Notes: generated by a model from the letters alone, not told the origin. Counted from the first letter of the stretch, positions 1-9,025 are shown. The stretch is 64,000 bases of DNA from Pokkaliibacter plantistimulans (GCF_046844695.1 NZ_CP177354.1:4154001-4218000); one strand, 5' to 3'. Program-made: numbers and translations.

Positions 1-966
1 TCCTCTACCAGCCCGCAGTACGCCATCATTGCCTCCTGCGACGTGGCTGCCGCCATGATGGAGCCGCCCGGCGGCACCGCACTGGTTGAAGAGTCCATTC
101 TGGAAGCACTGGATTTCCGCCGCGCCATGCGCAAGGTGGACGCCGAGTACGGTGATGACTGGTGGTTCAGGGTCTGGGGACCGGAAACGCTGGCCGATGA
201 AGGCATTGGTGACCGGGATGACTGGGTTATTCATACCAATGATACCTGGCATGGTTTCGGCCAGATCGATTCGGGCTTCAACATGCTTGATCCGATCAAG
301 GCAACCATCATCAACCCCGGCCTGGATATGGACGGTAACTTCGATGAGATCGGTATTCCCGCTGCCATCGTCAGCAAGTACCTGGCCGAACACGGCATCA
401 TCATCGAGAAGACAGGCCTGTACTCCTTCTTCATCATGTTCACCATCGGTATCACCAAAGGCCGCTGGAACTCCATGGTCACCGAGCTGCAGCAGTTCAA
501 GGACGATTACGACCAGAACCTGCCGCTGTGGCGCATCATGCCGGAGTTTGCCGCACAGAACCCGCAATACGAGAAAGTCGGCCTGCGCGATCTGTGTACT
601 GACATCCACAACGTATACAAACAGTACGATCTGGCCAAGATCACCACTGAGATGTACCTGTCCAACATCGAACCGGCAATGACGCCTGCCGATGCCTGGG
701 CGAAAATGGCACACCGTCAGATCGAGCGCGTCGCTATTGACGAGCTTGAAGGTCGGGTTACCGCCATGCTGGTAACACCTTACCCACCCGGTATCCCACT
801 GCTGATTCCTGGCGAGCGCTTCAACCGCACTATCGTCCGTTATCTGCAGTTTGTCCGTGACTTCAACTCCCGTTTCCCGGGCTTTGAGACTGACTGCCAC
901 GGATTGGTACGCGAGAAGATCAATGGTGTCGATACCTATTTTGTCGACGCTGTTATCGGTGCCTGA
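1..966 (+). CDS. Orn/Lys/Arg decarboxylase, C-terminal part (cut by window edge)
   Basis: The reading frame is open from the first base, so the N-terminus and the PLP-binding lysine lie outside the window. The visible 321 codons carry the end of the PLP fold (a TSPQYAIIASCD stretch followed by MEPPGGTALVEE) and the family's C-terminal domain, ending in a VDTYFVDAVIGA tail. This is the large fold-type I decarboxylase family that removes the carboxyl group of lysine, arginine or ornithine to give cadaverine, agmatine or putrescine, often in acid resistance or polyamine supply. Which amino acid is used cannot be read from this half. A strong hairpin terminator follows 30 bases after the stop codon. 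Confidence 0.85.
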   Translation, partial: SSTSPQYAIIASCDVAAAMMEPPGGTALVEESILEALDFRRAMRKVDAEYGDDWWFRVWGPETLADEGIGDRDDWVIHTNDTWHGFGQIDSGFNMLDPIKATIINPGLDMDGNFDEIGIPAAIVSKYLAEHGIIIEKTGLYSFFIMFTIGITKGRWNSMVTELQQFKDDYDQNLPLWRIMPEFAAQNPQYEKVGLRDLCTDIHNVYKQYDLAKITTEMYLSNIEPAMTPADAWAKMAHRQIERVAIDELEGRVTAMLVTPYPPGIPLLIPGERFNRTIVRYLQFVRDFNSRFPGFETDCHGLVREKINGVDTYFVDAVIGA

Positions 967-997
967 TCAGGGCCACAGATACTAAAGCACTCAGATA

Positions 998-1028
998 CAA
1001 CAAGGGGCACATCATGTGCCCCTTGTTG
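998..1028 (+). terminator. Intrinsic terminator after the decarboxylase gene
   Basis: A perfect 14-bp stem (998-1011 with 1015-1028) and 3-nt loop, followed by TTT. It sits between the decarboxylase and the convergent DUF2076 gene and may serve both. Confidence 0.85.
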
Positions 1029-1097
1029 TTTACCTGACTGTCGTAGTCTGGATGACCTGTAGCGCTGCCACTCTACCAGCAAGCGCAGAATGACAGT

Positions 1098-1943
1098 TTA
1101 AACGAAGTCATCGTCGTCAAAGCCGCCCATATCGCCGTCATCATAGCCACCGAAATCAGCCTGATTGTCGCTTAACCCACTCCCCCAATCATTCCCACCC
1201 TGATTGTAAGACGTGTCAGTCCAGCCATTCTGATACTCGCCCCCACTATCCAGACCCGTGGTTGTCGTAGCGGGCGCCTCATTATAGATATTGACGATCT
1301 CTTCCGTCGGCGCTGCACCACCTGCCAGCCCGCCTAAACCGCTGTGATGACTGAACAGGCTGCTGATGCTCTCTGCCAGCAAGACACCACCTGCGACACC
1401 CGCCGCCGTCTGCAATGCCCCTCCAAGAAAGCCTCGACCAGCGTTTGCCGCGGGTGCTGCTTGCGCCTGCTGGAACGCAGGATTAGGGGCATAGCCCTGA
1501 CTGGCCTGAGGCTGGTAGGCGTTGGCCTGCGCAGGAGCAGCCCCTACAGGGCGACCCCACTGGTTTGCCTGAGGTGCAGCGTTGTTCTGCTGTCCCCAGC
1601 TGGCATCGTTCGGCCGTGACTGAGACTGCCCGCCCAGTCCAAACAAACTGGACAGAAAGCCACCCTGGCTGCCAGCACTCTGGCTTCGAGCAGAAGCCTG
1701 CGCCAGCTGCTGATTTAACTGGCGATTCTGCTCTTCCAGACCTTTGACCTGTTGCTCCATACGCTTGAGTGCTTCTTCCTGCACGAGCAGCACCTGAGCC
1801 ATGTAATAACCCGCATTCCCCTGCTCACTCAGGTGACAATTGATGACCTTCTCGGCCTCCTCATCGCGCACGGGTGATTGCTGTGCCGCCTGTTTAAGAC
1901 GTGAAAACAAGCCATCGATCAATTGACGTTCGTCATTATTCAT
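1098..1943 (-). CDS. DUF2076 family protein
   Basis: About 281 residues starting MNNDERQLIDGLFSRL. The N-terminal 75 residues are helical and end in a short coiled coil (EEALKRMEQQVKGLEEQNRQ). They match the DUF2076 family as I know it, often annotated as a periplasmic ligand-binding sensor protein without experimental support. The middle is rich in Gln, Ala, Pro and Gly. A glycine-rich hydrophobic stretch (GRGFLGGALQTAAGVAGGVLLAESI) could associate with a membrane, and the C-terminus is very acidic (GGYDDGDMGGFDDDDFV). I chose the ATG at 1943 over the in-frame start at 1997 because GGAAGAGGTGG lies just upstream of it. Function unknown. Confidence 0.75.
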   Translation of the reverse strand: MNNDERQLIDGLFSRLKQAAQQSPVRDEEAEKVINCHLSEQGNAGYYMAQVLLVQEEALKRMEQQVKGLEEQNRQLNQQLAQASARSQSAGSQGGFLSSLFGLGGQSQSRPNDASWGQQNNAAPQANQWGRPVGAAPAQANAYQPQASQGYAPNPAFQQAQAAPAANAGRGFLGGALQTAAGVAGGVLLAESISSLFSHHSGLGGLAGGAAPTEEIVNIYNEAPATTTTGLDSGGEYQNGWTDTSYNQGGNDWGSGLSDNQADFGGYDDGDMGGFDDDDFV

Positions 1944-2193
1944 ACTGTGACCACCTCTTCCGGGCTCAATCAGGTATTGGCCATGATAACTGACCAAAAT
2001 AGACCTTCTTTAGATGGAGACGTTCCAGCCGATTTGGGTTTCCAAATGCTTCCTTGCGCTTCAAACAACGCCTTACACATGGCACAACGCTGAAGGTTGA
2101 AGAAAGAAAACTGCGCTCCCTACTCGAAACTCACCTCTGTTGACCCCACCTTCAGGCGATTGACCAATCCTCAGGAAGACAAAGGATCACATC

Positions 2194-3300
2194 GTGTTGC
2201 GACAGATACCGACCAATGTCATTACAGGCTTTCTTGGCTCCGGCAAGACGACACTGATCAATCAGCTACTGGCGAGCAAGCCGGAAAATGAACGCTGGGC
2301 CATTCTGGTCAACGAGTTCGGACAGATTGGGGTCGATCAGGCAGCATTTGCTGCAGAGGGTGGCATTTTCATCAAAGAGATGGCCGGGGGATGCATGTGC
2401 TGCGCCCTCGGCCCCAGCTTACAGGTCGGCTTAGCTGCACTATTGCGTCAGTCCAGGCCCGACCGCCTGCTGATTGAGCCAACCGGCCTGGGTCATCCTG
2501 AAGGCATCATTGACACCCTGCAGTCAGAAGTATTCCGTCAGGCGCTGGATGTGCGGGCCACGATTTGCCTGCTGGACCCACGCAACCTGCAGCGGCCCGA
2601 CGTGCTGGCCAACTCAACCTTTCAGGACCAGTTAAGCCTTGCTGACGTGATCGTCGTCAGTAAATGTGATATCGCTGCAACTGACCTGATCAAGCTGGCC
2701 GAAGCCAGCAGCCTGAACATGTACCCTCCCAAGCAAGCCGTGGTGCAGGCACGTGCAGGCCATATCGACCCTGCCCTGCTCGATGTTGTGCGCGCTGGCA
2801 CTCAACAGCATCCTTTTACTCCCAGTGGCGCCCCTGAACTTCAGGAAATACTGGAAGGCACTACTACTGACAAAGGCACTGCTACTGACAATAGTAGTAA
2901 CACAGCATTCACCAGCACTTTCGAGGGTCTTTTTACTGCCGCAACGACGCCACTCGCAGGCTCAAAGCTCGCCCCCGGTGTGGAGCATCCTCATCCCGGC
3001 AAGCCAATTCGCCGCAGCGGCAGCAATGGGGACTTCAGCAGCGTCGGCTGGCAGTTTCATCGCGATGACGTATTCGATTACACAAAACTGGAGCCTGTGC
3101 TGACAGCCATTACGTCGGCCATCAGAGTAAAAGGCGTATTTCGCATTGGCGACGCCTGGCTGCTGTTCAATCAGGTACTGGGGGAATTTGACTACCACCG
3201 TCTGGCCTGGCGTCGCGACTCAAGACTGGAAATCATCAGCCAGCAGCCACTGGACTGGGATAGCATTGAGCAGCAGGTCATCGCCTGTATCGAGCATTAA
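2194..3300 (+). CDS. CobW/COG0523 family G3E GTPase (putative metal chaperone)
   Basis: 368 residues with a GTG start after an AGGA-rich stretch. The Walker A motif GFLGSGKTT is at residues 12-20. The family's metal-binding CXCC motif is at 67-70 (GGCMCCALG). A G4-like SKCD follows VIVV near residue 155. A CobW C-terminal domain begins around SVGWQFHRDDVFDY. COG0523 proteins hydrolyse GTP to deliver Zn, Co or Ni to client enzymes. The subgroup (YjiA, ZigA, CobW) cannot be fixed from sequence alone. The linker between GTPase and C-terminal domain (about residues 222-285) is long, low in complexity and encoded partly by a tandem duplication. It contains HPHPG, a short histidine motif. No zinc-uptake neighbour and no clear Zur box is visible. 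Confidence 0.85.
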   Translation: MLRQIPTNVITGFLGSGKTTLINQLLASKPENERWAILVNEFGQIGVDQAAFAAEGGIFIKEMAGGCMCCALGPSLQVGLAALLRQSRPDRLLIEPTGLGHPEGIIDTLQSEVFRQALDVRATICLLDPRNLQRPDVLANSTFQDQLSLADVIVVSKCDIAATDLIKLAEASSLNMYPPKQAVVQARAGHIDPALLDVVRAGTQQHPFTPSGAPELQEILEGTTTDKGTATDNSSNTAFTSTFEGLFTAATTPLAGSKLAPGVEHPHPGKPIRRSGSNGDFSSVGWQFHRDDVFDYTKLEPVLTAITSAIRVKGVFRIGDAWLLFNQVLGEFDYHRLAWRRDSRLEIISQQPLDWDSIEQQVIACIEH

Positions 3301-3353
3301 GGGTACACACCGACGACTGCTTGTGTGGCAGTCGTCAAATCAAAAGGTGTAGA

Positions 3354-3758
3354 TCAACTTTTCGCTATGGCCGGTACCAGAATCCACTCGGCACTGTCAT
3401 TCCAGACGTCCATGCGCACTATCTTGCCGCCAGCCACCTCATAACGATCCACGTAACGGTTACCAGAAAAGCTGCGCCCGTCCGGCCACTCGCCATAAAG
3501 CGTGCCTGTCGCATACACAACGACCACGCCCTCTTTTTCCATGTAGTCAAAATCCCCCAGCAGTTTCTTCACCCACCGGTAACGGCTGGCATTGAAAGTG
3601 GTTATTTCAGTTGCACTTGCCATTGCCCTGCCACCGGTGAACGTTATTGCAACCCCTTCCGCCATATAGCTGGCCGCCTTGACCGGGTCTGGCGCCATGG
3701 AAGCCGCCAAAAAATCTTTAACAATGTCTATGGCTGTTTGCGCAGACGGCATAAGCAT
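3354..3758 (-). CDS. NTF2-like/SnoaL-like small protein
   Basis: 134 residues with the pattern of the NTF2-like cone fold: an N-terminal helix pair (TAIDIVKDFLAASMAPDP), then strands containing ITFTGG, VVVYATGTLYGEW and KIVRMDVWND. Members include ketosteroid isomerases, SnoaL cyclases and many small enzymes of unknown substrate. No diagnostic active site is evident. CAGGAGAAA lies directly before the ATG at 3758. The gene is divergent from an amidohydrolase and shares an intergenic region containing three phased palindromes, so the two are probably co-regulated and may act on the same small molecule. Confidence 0.7.
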   Translation of the reverse strand: MLMPSAQTAIDIVKDFLAASMAPDPVKAASYMAEGVAITFTGGRAMASATEITTFNASRYRWVKKLLGDFDYMEKEGVVVVYATGTLYGEWPDGRSFSGNRYVDRYEVAGGKIVRMDVWNDSAEWILVPAIAKS

Positions 3759-3800
3759 TTTCTCCTGCTGAAAGGTTCACTGAGAAATCAGGCAGAGAAA

Positions 3801-3852
3801 TTGCTAGCAATTTGGAAGCCATTGTTAGCAAAAAATACCGCTTTGCTAACAA
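3801..3852. promoter_or_regulatory. Three phased TTGYTARCAA operator-like dyads
   Basis: Three copies of a 10-bp dyad, TTGCTAGCAA (3801-3810, perfect palindrome), TTGTTAGCAA (3822-3831) and TTGCTAACAA (3843-3852). Their starts are exactly 21 bp apart, two helical turns, so they lie on one face of the DNA. They fill the gap between the divergent NTF2-like and amidohydrolase genes. The arrangement is typical of cooperative binding by a dimeric transcription factor. No regulator gene is adjacent. Confidence 0.65.
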
Positions 3853-3904
3853 CTTCTCTCACCGACAGTCTCGCTTTACCGATTCACAGCAGAGGTCATA
3901 CCCG

Positions 3905-5161
3905 ATGCCATTGACACACTTGAGCAACTTGCGCCTTCTGGATCATCCGGACATCACCTCTGAACTGTGGATAGAAGACGGCTATTTTATTGAGCCTCCG
4001 GCCGATGCCCTGAGATCAGATACAGAGATTGAGCACAGGGACATGGATAATGCGCTGATACTGCCCGGCCTGATCGAAACCCATATCCATCTGGACAAAG
4101 CCTGCATCATGGATCGCTGCCATTTGCAGCACGGTACACTCGAAGAAGCCATTGCACTGACCAGTCAGGCCAAACAGGGCTTCAGTGAGGAAGATATTTA
4201 TCAACGTGGTGCACAGGTCATTGAGCGTGCCATCACACAGGGCACCACCCACATGCGAACCCATGTCGAAATAGATCCGGGTATCGGCCTCAAAGGCTTC
4301 GAGGCCATTCGTCGACTTCAAACCGATTACGCATGGGCAGTTACCCTGCAAATTTGTGTCTTTCCGCAGGAAGGAATGCTCAACAAGCCGGGAACGGAAA
4401 CGCTACTGATGCAATGCCTGCAACAAGGCGCTGAGGTACTCGGCGGCTGCCCATACACTGATAGTGACCCAACGGGCCAGATTGAGCGGCTGTTTGCGTT
4501 AGCCCGTCAATACGATCGCGATCTGGACTTTCATCTCGACTTTGACCTGATGGATGATTTGACGAATCTGGAAAAGGTCATCGAGCAAACGCATCACTAT
4601 GGCTGGCACGGAAGAGTGACCTTAGGCCATGTCACCCGCCTGTCGGCAGTCTCCCATACCGACTTGCTGGGTATAGCGAAGAGGCTGGCTACGGCAGGCA
4701 TTCAACTCACCTGCCTTCCCGCAACGGATCTGTTCCTTATGGGCAGACAATACGATCACCTGATACCGCGGGGAGTAAGCCCGATCCATATTCTTCAGCA
4801 ACAGGGAATGTGCTGCTCACTCTCGACCAACAATGTCCGTAACCCGTTTACCCCTTTGGGCGATACTTCGTTGATCCGTATCGCTAATCTCTATGCCAAC
4901 ATCGCTCAGCTGGGAACAGATAAACAGCTGGAGCAATGCCTGCACTGGATCACCAAACACTCGGCGCAACTCCTGCGACTGGAAAACTATGGTTTACACC
5001 CTGGCTGTAAAGCAGACTTTATCGTGGTGGACAGTACGGATGGGCCACAGACTATAGCGGAGATACGTCACCCTCAGATGGGATTCAAGAGTGGCAAACA
5101 GACATTCTGCCGGCCAGCGGCAACGCTGCTCAAACCGGCGAAACAGCAATCAGGCGCCTGA
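3905..5161 (+). CDS. Cytosine deaminase-like amidohydrolase
   Basis: 418 residues from the ATG at 3905, chosen because AGAGG lies 9 bases upstream. The in-frame ATG at 3812 would extend over the operator-like repeats. The protein is a TIM-barrel metal-dependent hydrolase of the CodA-like branch: HIHLDK (metal histidines H60 and H62), an HVEIDP strand, DFHLDFDL and LGHVTRLS. Where CodA has the metal-binding HDD, this protein has STNNVRNPFTPLGD near residue 307, so the usual aspartate is replaced. Related enzymes deaminate cytosine, isocytosine or pterins. The substrate here is not predictable. No codB permease is present. Confidence 0.75.
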   Translation: MPLTHLSNLRLLDHPDITSELWIEDGYFIEPPADALRSDTEIEHRDMDNALILPGLIETHIHLDKACIMDRCHLQHGTLEEAIALTSQAKQGFSEEDIYQRGAQVIERAITQGTTHMRTHVEIDPGIGLKGFEAIRRLQTDYAWAVTLQICVFPQEGMLNKPGTETLLMQCLQQGAEVLGGCPYTDSDPTGQIERLFALARQYDRDLDFHLDFDLMDDLTNLEKVIEQTHHYGWHGRVTLGHVTRLSAVSHTDLLGIAKRLATAGIQLTCLPATDLFLMGRQYDHLIPRGVSPIHILQQQGMCCSLSTNNVRNPFTPLGDTSLIRIANLYANIAQLGTDKQLEQCLHWITKHSAQLLRLENYGLHPGCKADFIVVDSTDGPQTIAEIRHPQMGFKSGKQTFCRPAATLLKPAKQQSGA

Positions 5162-5571
5162 AGCTTTTAGCAGCGCAGCGATTACCCCAATGGCAGAACA
5201 CATAATACGAACGATGCCATTACGAAAGATAAGATCTGCTGAATTTGGGAATAGACCTAAAGCACCGCCGCTTTGATACCTATACCGGCTCACCAAAGGT
5301 GGCACAAACTAGCAGCTTCAATAACTGACGACCAGACAATACCGTGACCAATCAGGCTCCGTTTTAGGTGCGGCCTGCCTCAGCTGACAGCAAACCGGAA
5401 ATGACAGAACAGACGAACTGTTCTACAACTTATTATGGTTCTCTGCCAGCACACCCACTACGCTTACAAGCCGCGAAAACACTCGCCCCGTCGTACTAAA
5501 GTATTGTTTGGTCGCTTCTGGATACTGGTTGAAACGAGCAGAAGTGATCATCAATAAATGGCACATTAACA

Positions 5572-5600
5572 GCGACAAAATGTCGCATGGCTGCTATACT
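5572..5600 (+). promoter_or_regulatory. Extended -10 promoter with overlapping dyad
   Basis: TGCTATACT (5592-5600) is a good extended -10 element. Seventeen bases upstream of TATACT the -35 position is GCGACA, the left arm of a dyad GCGACA-AAA-TGTCGC (5572-5586). A repressor at the dyad would occlude the promoter. Just downstream, 5621-5639 can form ATGAATC/GATTCAT around a 5-nt loop. Confidence 0.45.
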
Positions 5601-5900
5601 GCGGCCCGCTCGACGCTGGTATGAATCGACCTGATTCATGTCACAGCATCAAAAAGAATTCAGGTTACCACCCTGTTAGCACGGCAGTGTAGTAACCGAA
5701 GAACAAATGAAGCACAGAGTTAGTACGTGAACCGCGGAATCAGGATAACTTAAGGATAGAAGTTGCAGATACGGAGGTGACTCTCCCACCACGGCCAGCA
5801 CATGCAGTAACATGGCGTCCCCAATGACAGGGCCAGCGCTTAACTTAGAACTGACCTTTGTGGAAGAAGTCCAAACGCTGCATTCATCCATGACTTATCA

Positions 5901-5914
5901 ATGATTTAGATCAA
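5901..5914. promoter_or_regulatory. FNR/ANR-like box upstream of cyoA
   Basis: ATGATTTAGATCAA differs from the FNR consensus TTGAT-N4-ATCAA at a single base and lies 152 bp before cyoA. Repression of the low-affinity cyo oxidase by FNR family proteins under oxygen limitation is established in Escherichia coli. That this site does the same is an inference. Confidence 0.5.
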
Positions 5915-6065
5915 CACATCATACTTTTTAGAACAGACACCTCTGCTAATCGCGAAGTGTTCAGTTAAGGTATGTGACCCCGCGGCAGTACGCCTGTAGC
6001 TATCAAGAATCTGTGATCCCCTTTCCCTTTCTGACATTACATTTGTGAGGTAATGAGGCTGTGAG

Positions 6066-7016
6066 ATGAAAAAAAAAACCTGTCTAAGTTTGATGAAGGC
6101 GTCTGGCCTGCTCGCTGCACTGTTTCTAAGTGGCTGCGACGACTGGGTGCTGATGGATCCCAAGGGGCCGATAGGCCAAAGCGGTAAATCGCTGATTCTT
6201 ACTGCCACATGGCTGATGCTAATCGTGGTTGTCCCGGTCATCATCATGACCCTCGTTTTTGCCTGGAAATATCGCGCTTCCAACAAGAACGCCACTTACG
6301 CTCCCAAATGGGCACACTCCCACGCTATTGAAGTGGTAGTCTGGTTCATTCCTTGCGTCATCATCGGCGTTCTGGCGTTGATCACCTGGAAAACCACCCA
6401 CGAACTGGACCCATACAAGCCTCTTGAATCTGAAGTGAAGCCACTTCATGTTCAGGTAGTCGCTCTGGACTGGAAATGGTTGTTCATCTACCCCGAGCAG
6501 AACATTGCCTCAGTCAACGAACTGGCTATCCCTACCGGAACGCCAATTGCGTTTGATATCACCTCTGCCTCTGTAATGAACGCTTTCTTCATTCCGCAGC
6601 TGGGCAGCCAGATTTATGCCATGGCGGGTATGAACACCAAGCTGCACCTGCTGGCTGACGAACCCGGTACTTACATGGGTATGTCTGCCAACTACAGCGG
6701 CAGTGGTTTCTCTGGCATGAAATTCGACACTCTGGCCATGTCCACTACGGACTTCAATGCCTGGGTAGAGAAGGTCAAAGCCGCACCTCAGCCTCTTGAG
6801 AAGGAACAGTACACCGAGCTGGTCAAGCCCAGCGAAGCTAACCCTGTTGCGCACTTCTCATCCGTAGAATCCAATCTGTATCAGTCCATCCTGAACAGTT
6901 ATGGCTCTTACTGCCAATCTCCGTCTGCGACTGCACTGAACTCTCACGAAGCCCTGAACAGCAAGGCCGGTGAAGAAGCTCAGCAAGTCAGCATGAACGT
7001 GGCTTCTGAGGAATAA
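6066..7016 (+). CDS. cyoA: Cytochrome o ubiquinol oxidase subunit II
   Basis: 316 residues, close to the E. coli CyoA length of 315. A lipoprotein signal peptide ends in the lipobox LSGC (Cys24). Two transmembrane helices follow (about 43-65 and 86-108), then a periplasmic cupredoxin-like domain starting at HVQVVALDWKWLFIYPEQ. The Cu-A cysteines of cytochrome c oxidases are absent, as expected for a quinol oxidase. The subunit supports the quinol site of the proton-pumping bo3 oxidase. It is first in cyoABCDE, with cyoB starting 2 bases after its stop. Confidence 0.95.
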   Translation: MKKKTCLSLMKASGLLAALFLSGCDDWVLMDPKGPIGQSGKSLILTATWLMLIVVVPVIIMTLVFAWKYRASNKNATYAPKWAHSHAIEVVVWFIPCVIIGVLALITWKTTHELDPYKPLESEVKPLHVQVVALDWKWLFIYPEQNIASVNELAIPTGTPIAFDITSASVMNAFFIPQLGSQIYAMAGMNTKLHLLADEPGTYMGMSANYSGSGFSGMKFDTLAMSTTDFNAWVEKVKAAPQPLEKEQYTELVKPSEANPVAHFSSVESNLYQSILNSYGSYCQSPSATALNSHEALNSKAGEEAQQVSMNVASEE

Positions 7017-7018
7017 CA

Positions 7019-9022
7019 ATGTTTGGAAAATTAACGCTAGACTCGTTTCCCTTCCATGAGCCGATTATTGTCGTCACTGTAAGTATCATTCTGCTCGCTG
7101 GCCTTGCCGTCGTTGCTGGTCTGACCTACTTCCAGAAGTGGGGCTACCTGTGGTCCGAGTGGCTGACTTCCGTCGACCACAAAAAAATCGGTGTAATGTA
7201 CATTTTTGTTGCCATGCTGATGCTGGTACGCGGCTTCGCCGATGCCATCATGATGCGTACCCAGCTTGCCCTTGCCGATGCAGGTAACGCGGGCTACTTA
7301 CCTCCTGAACACTATGACCAGATCTTCACCGCTCACGGTGTGATCATGATCATCTTTATGGCCATGCCATTCATGATCGGCCTGTTCAACATCGTCGTCC
7401 CCCTGCAGATTGGTGCTCGTGACGTTGCCTTCCCCTTCCTGAACTCAGTCAGCTTCTGGCTGTTCGTGGTAGGTGTGGTGCTGATCAACCTGTCTCTGGG
7501 TATCGGCGAGTTTGCACGTACCGGCTGGCTGGCTTACCCGCCATTATCGGAGGCGACGTACAGCCCTGGCGTTGGTGTTGACTACTACATCTGGGCACTG
7601 CAGATATCCGGTATCGGTACTACCCTGACAGGTGTTAACTTCTTCGTGACCATCATGAAGATGCGTGCGCCTGGTATGCGTCTGATGCAGATGCCTGTAT
7701 TCACCTGGACTGCACTGTGCTCCAACATCATCATCATGGGCGCCTTCCCCATGCTGACCGTTGCTCTGGCTCTGCTGACTTTTGACCGCTACCTGGGCAT
7801 GCACTTCTTCACCAACACTGCTGGTGGAGATCCCATGTTGTACGTCAACCTGATCTGGGCCTGGGGTCACCCCGAGGTGTATATCCTGATTCTGCCCGCC
7901 TTCGGTGTGTTCTCGGAAGTAACAGCCACCTTCTCAACCAAGCGCCTGTTTGCCTATAGCTCGATGGTGTACGCAACAGCGGCCATTGCCGTACTGTCCT
8001 TCATCGTCTGGCTACACCACTTCTTTACCATGGGCTCTGGCGCTAACGTCAACGCCTTCTTCGGTATTGCCACAATGATCATTGCCATCCCGACCGGGGT
8101 GAAGATTTTCAACTGGCTATTCACTATGTACCGTGGCCGCGTGCAGTTCAATGCGCCCATTCTCTGGACCATTGGCTTCATGATCACCTTCTCTATCGGT
8201 GGTATGACCGGCGTACTGCTGGCCGTCCCTGGTGCAGACTTCCTGCTGCATAACAGCCTGTTCCTGATCGCTCACTTCCACAACGTCATTATTGGTGGCG
8301 TGGTGTTCGGTTACCTGGCTGGTTTTGGCTACTGGTTCCCGAAAGTATTCGGCTTCACCCTGAACGACAAATGGGGTCGCCGTGCATTCTGGGGCTGGCT
8401 GGTAGGTTTCTATGTAGCCTTCGTACCTCTGTACATCCTGGGCTTCATGGGCATGACCCGTCGTCTGAACCACTATGACAACCCAGCATGGCACCCTTAT
8501 CTGGTGGTCGCCGCTATCGGTGCGTTCATCATCCTGGGTGGCATCCTGTGCCAGTTCATCCAACTGTACGTCAGTATCCGTGACCGCAAGGACAACATGG
8601 ATGTCACTGGCGACCCCTGGAATGCACGCACGCTGGAATGGTCCATCTCCTCTCCGCCCCCCTTCTACAACTTCGCGCATATGCCGAACGTAGAAGACCT
8701 GGACGCCCACTGGGACAACAAAGAGAAAGGCATTGCCTACAAGCGCCCTGCCTCTTTTGAGAAGATCCACATGCCGAAGAACGCAGCTGCTGGTGTTTTC
8801 ATCGGCCTGTTCTCTGTAGGCCTTGGCTTTGGCTTGATCTGGTACATCTGGTGGATGGTTATCCTCAGTGCCGCCGGCATTCTGGCTACCATGATTGTTC
8901 GTGCGTTCAACGAAGATGTTGACTATTACGTTCAGGTTGACGAAGTGGCGCGCATTGAAAACGCGCATCACGACGTGCTTGAGAAAAACGCATCTAGCCA
9001 CCCCTTCGTAACCCAGGTGTAA
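7019..9022 (+). CDS. cyoB: Cytochrome o ubiquinol oxidase subunit I
   Basis: 667 residues (E. coli CyoB 663) with about 15 membrane helices. The haem-copper signature is complete: the low-spin haem His in FTAHGVIMIIFMAMPF, the Cu-B His and cross-linked Tyr in WGHPEVYILILPAFG, the HHFFTMG pair, and the haem o3 and haem b ligands in LIAHFHNVIIGG. The subunit reduces O2 to water and pumps protons. Spacing to cyoC is 3 bases, so the operon is tightly packed. Confidence 0.97.
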   Translation: MFGKLTLDSFPFHEPIIVVTVSIILLAGLAVVAGLTYFQKWGYLWSEWLTSVDHKKIGVMYIFVAMLMLVRGFADAIMMRTQLALADAGNAGYLPPEHYDQIFTAHGVIMIIFMAMPFMIGLFNIVVPLQIGARDVAFPFLNSVSFWLFVVGVVLINLSLGIGEFARTGWLAYPPLSEATYSPGVGVDYYIWALQISGIGTTLTGVNFFVTIMKMRAPGMRLMQMPVFTWTALCSNIIIMGAFPMLTVALALLTFDRYLGMHFFTNTAGGDPMLYVNLIWAWGHPEVYILILPAFGVFSEVTATFSTKRLFAYSSMVYATAAIAVLSFIVWLHHFFTMGSGANVNAFFGIATMIIAIPTGVKIFNWLFTMYRGRVQFNAPILWTIGFMITFSIGGMTGVLLAVPGADFLLHNSLFLIAHFHNVIIGGVVFGYLAGFGYWFPKVFGFTLNDKWGRRAFWGWLVGFYVAFVPLYILGFMGMTRRLNHYDNPAWHPYLVVAAIGAFIILGGILCQFIQLYVSIRDRKDNMDVTGDPWNARTLEWSISSPPPFYNFAHMPNVEDLDAHWDNKEKGIAYKRPASFEKIHMPKNAAAGVFIGLFSVGLGFGLIWYIWWMVILSAAGILATMIVRAFNEDVDYYVQVDEVARIENAHHDVLEKNASSHPFVTQV

Positions 9023-9025
9023 CCC

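Larger units (their letters stand above)
5162..6065. other. Long intergenic region upstream of cyoABCDE
   Basis: No convincing gene. The few short open frames lack ribosome binding sites and family similarity. The region holds an extended -10 promoter-like element at 5592-5600 overlapping a GCGACA-AAA-TGTCGC dyad, a small hairpin at 5621-5639, and an FNR/ANR-like site at 5901-5914. If the upstream promoter is real, cyoA would have a leader of about 450 nt. Confidence 0.6.

Noticed and set aside
5676..5891. 71-codon minus-strand frame upstream of cyoA
   Set aside because: No ribosome binding site, no similarity, and lies in the regulatory leader.
8117..9001. 294-codon minus-strand open frame inside cyoB
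   Set aside because: Antisense shadow of a strongly conserved gene, with His/Asp/Gln-rich sequence and no family.
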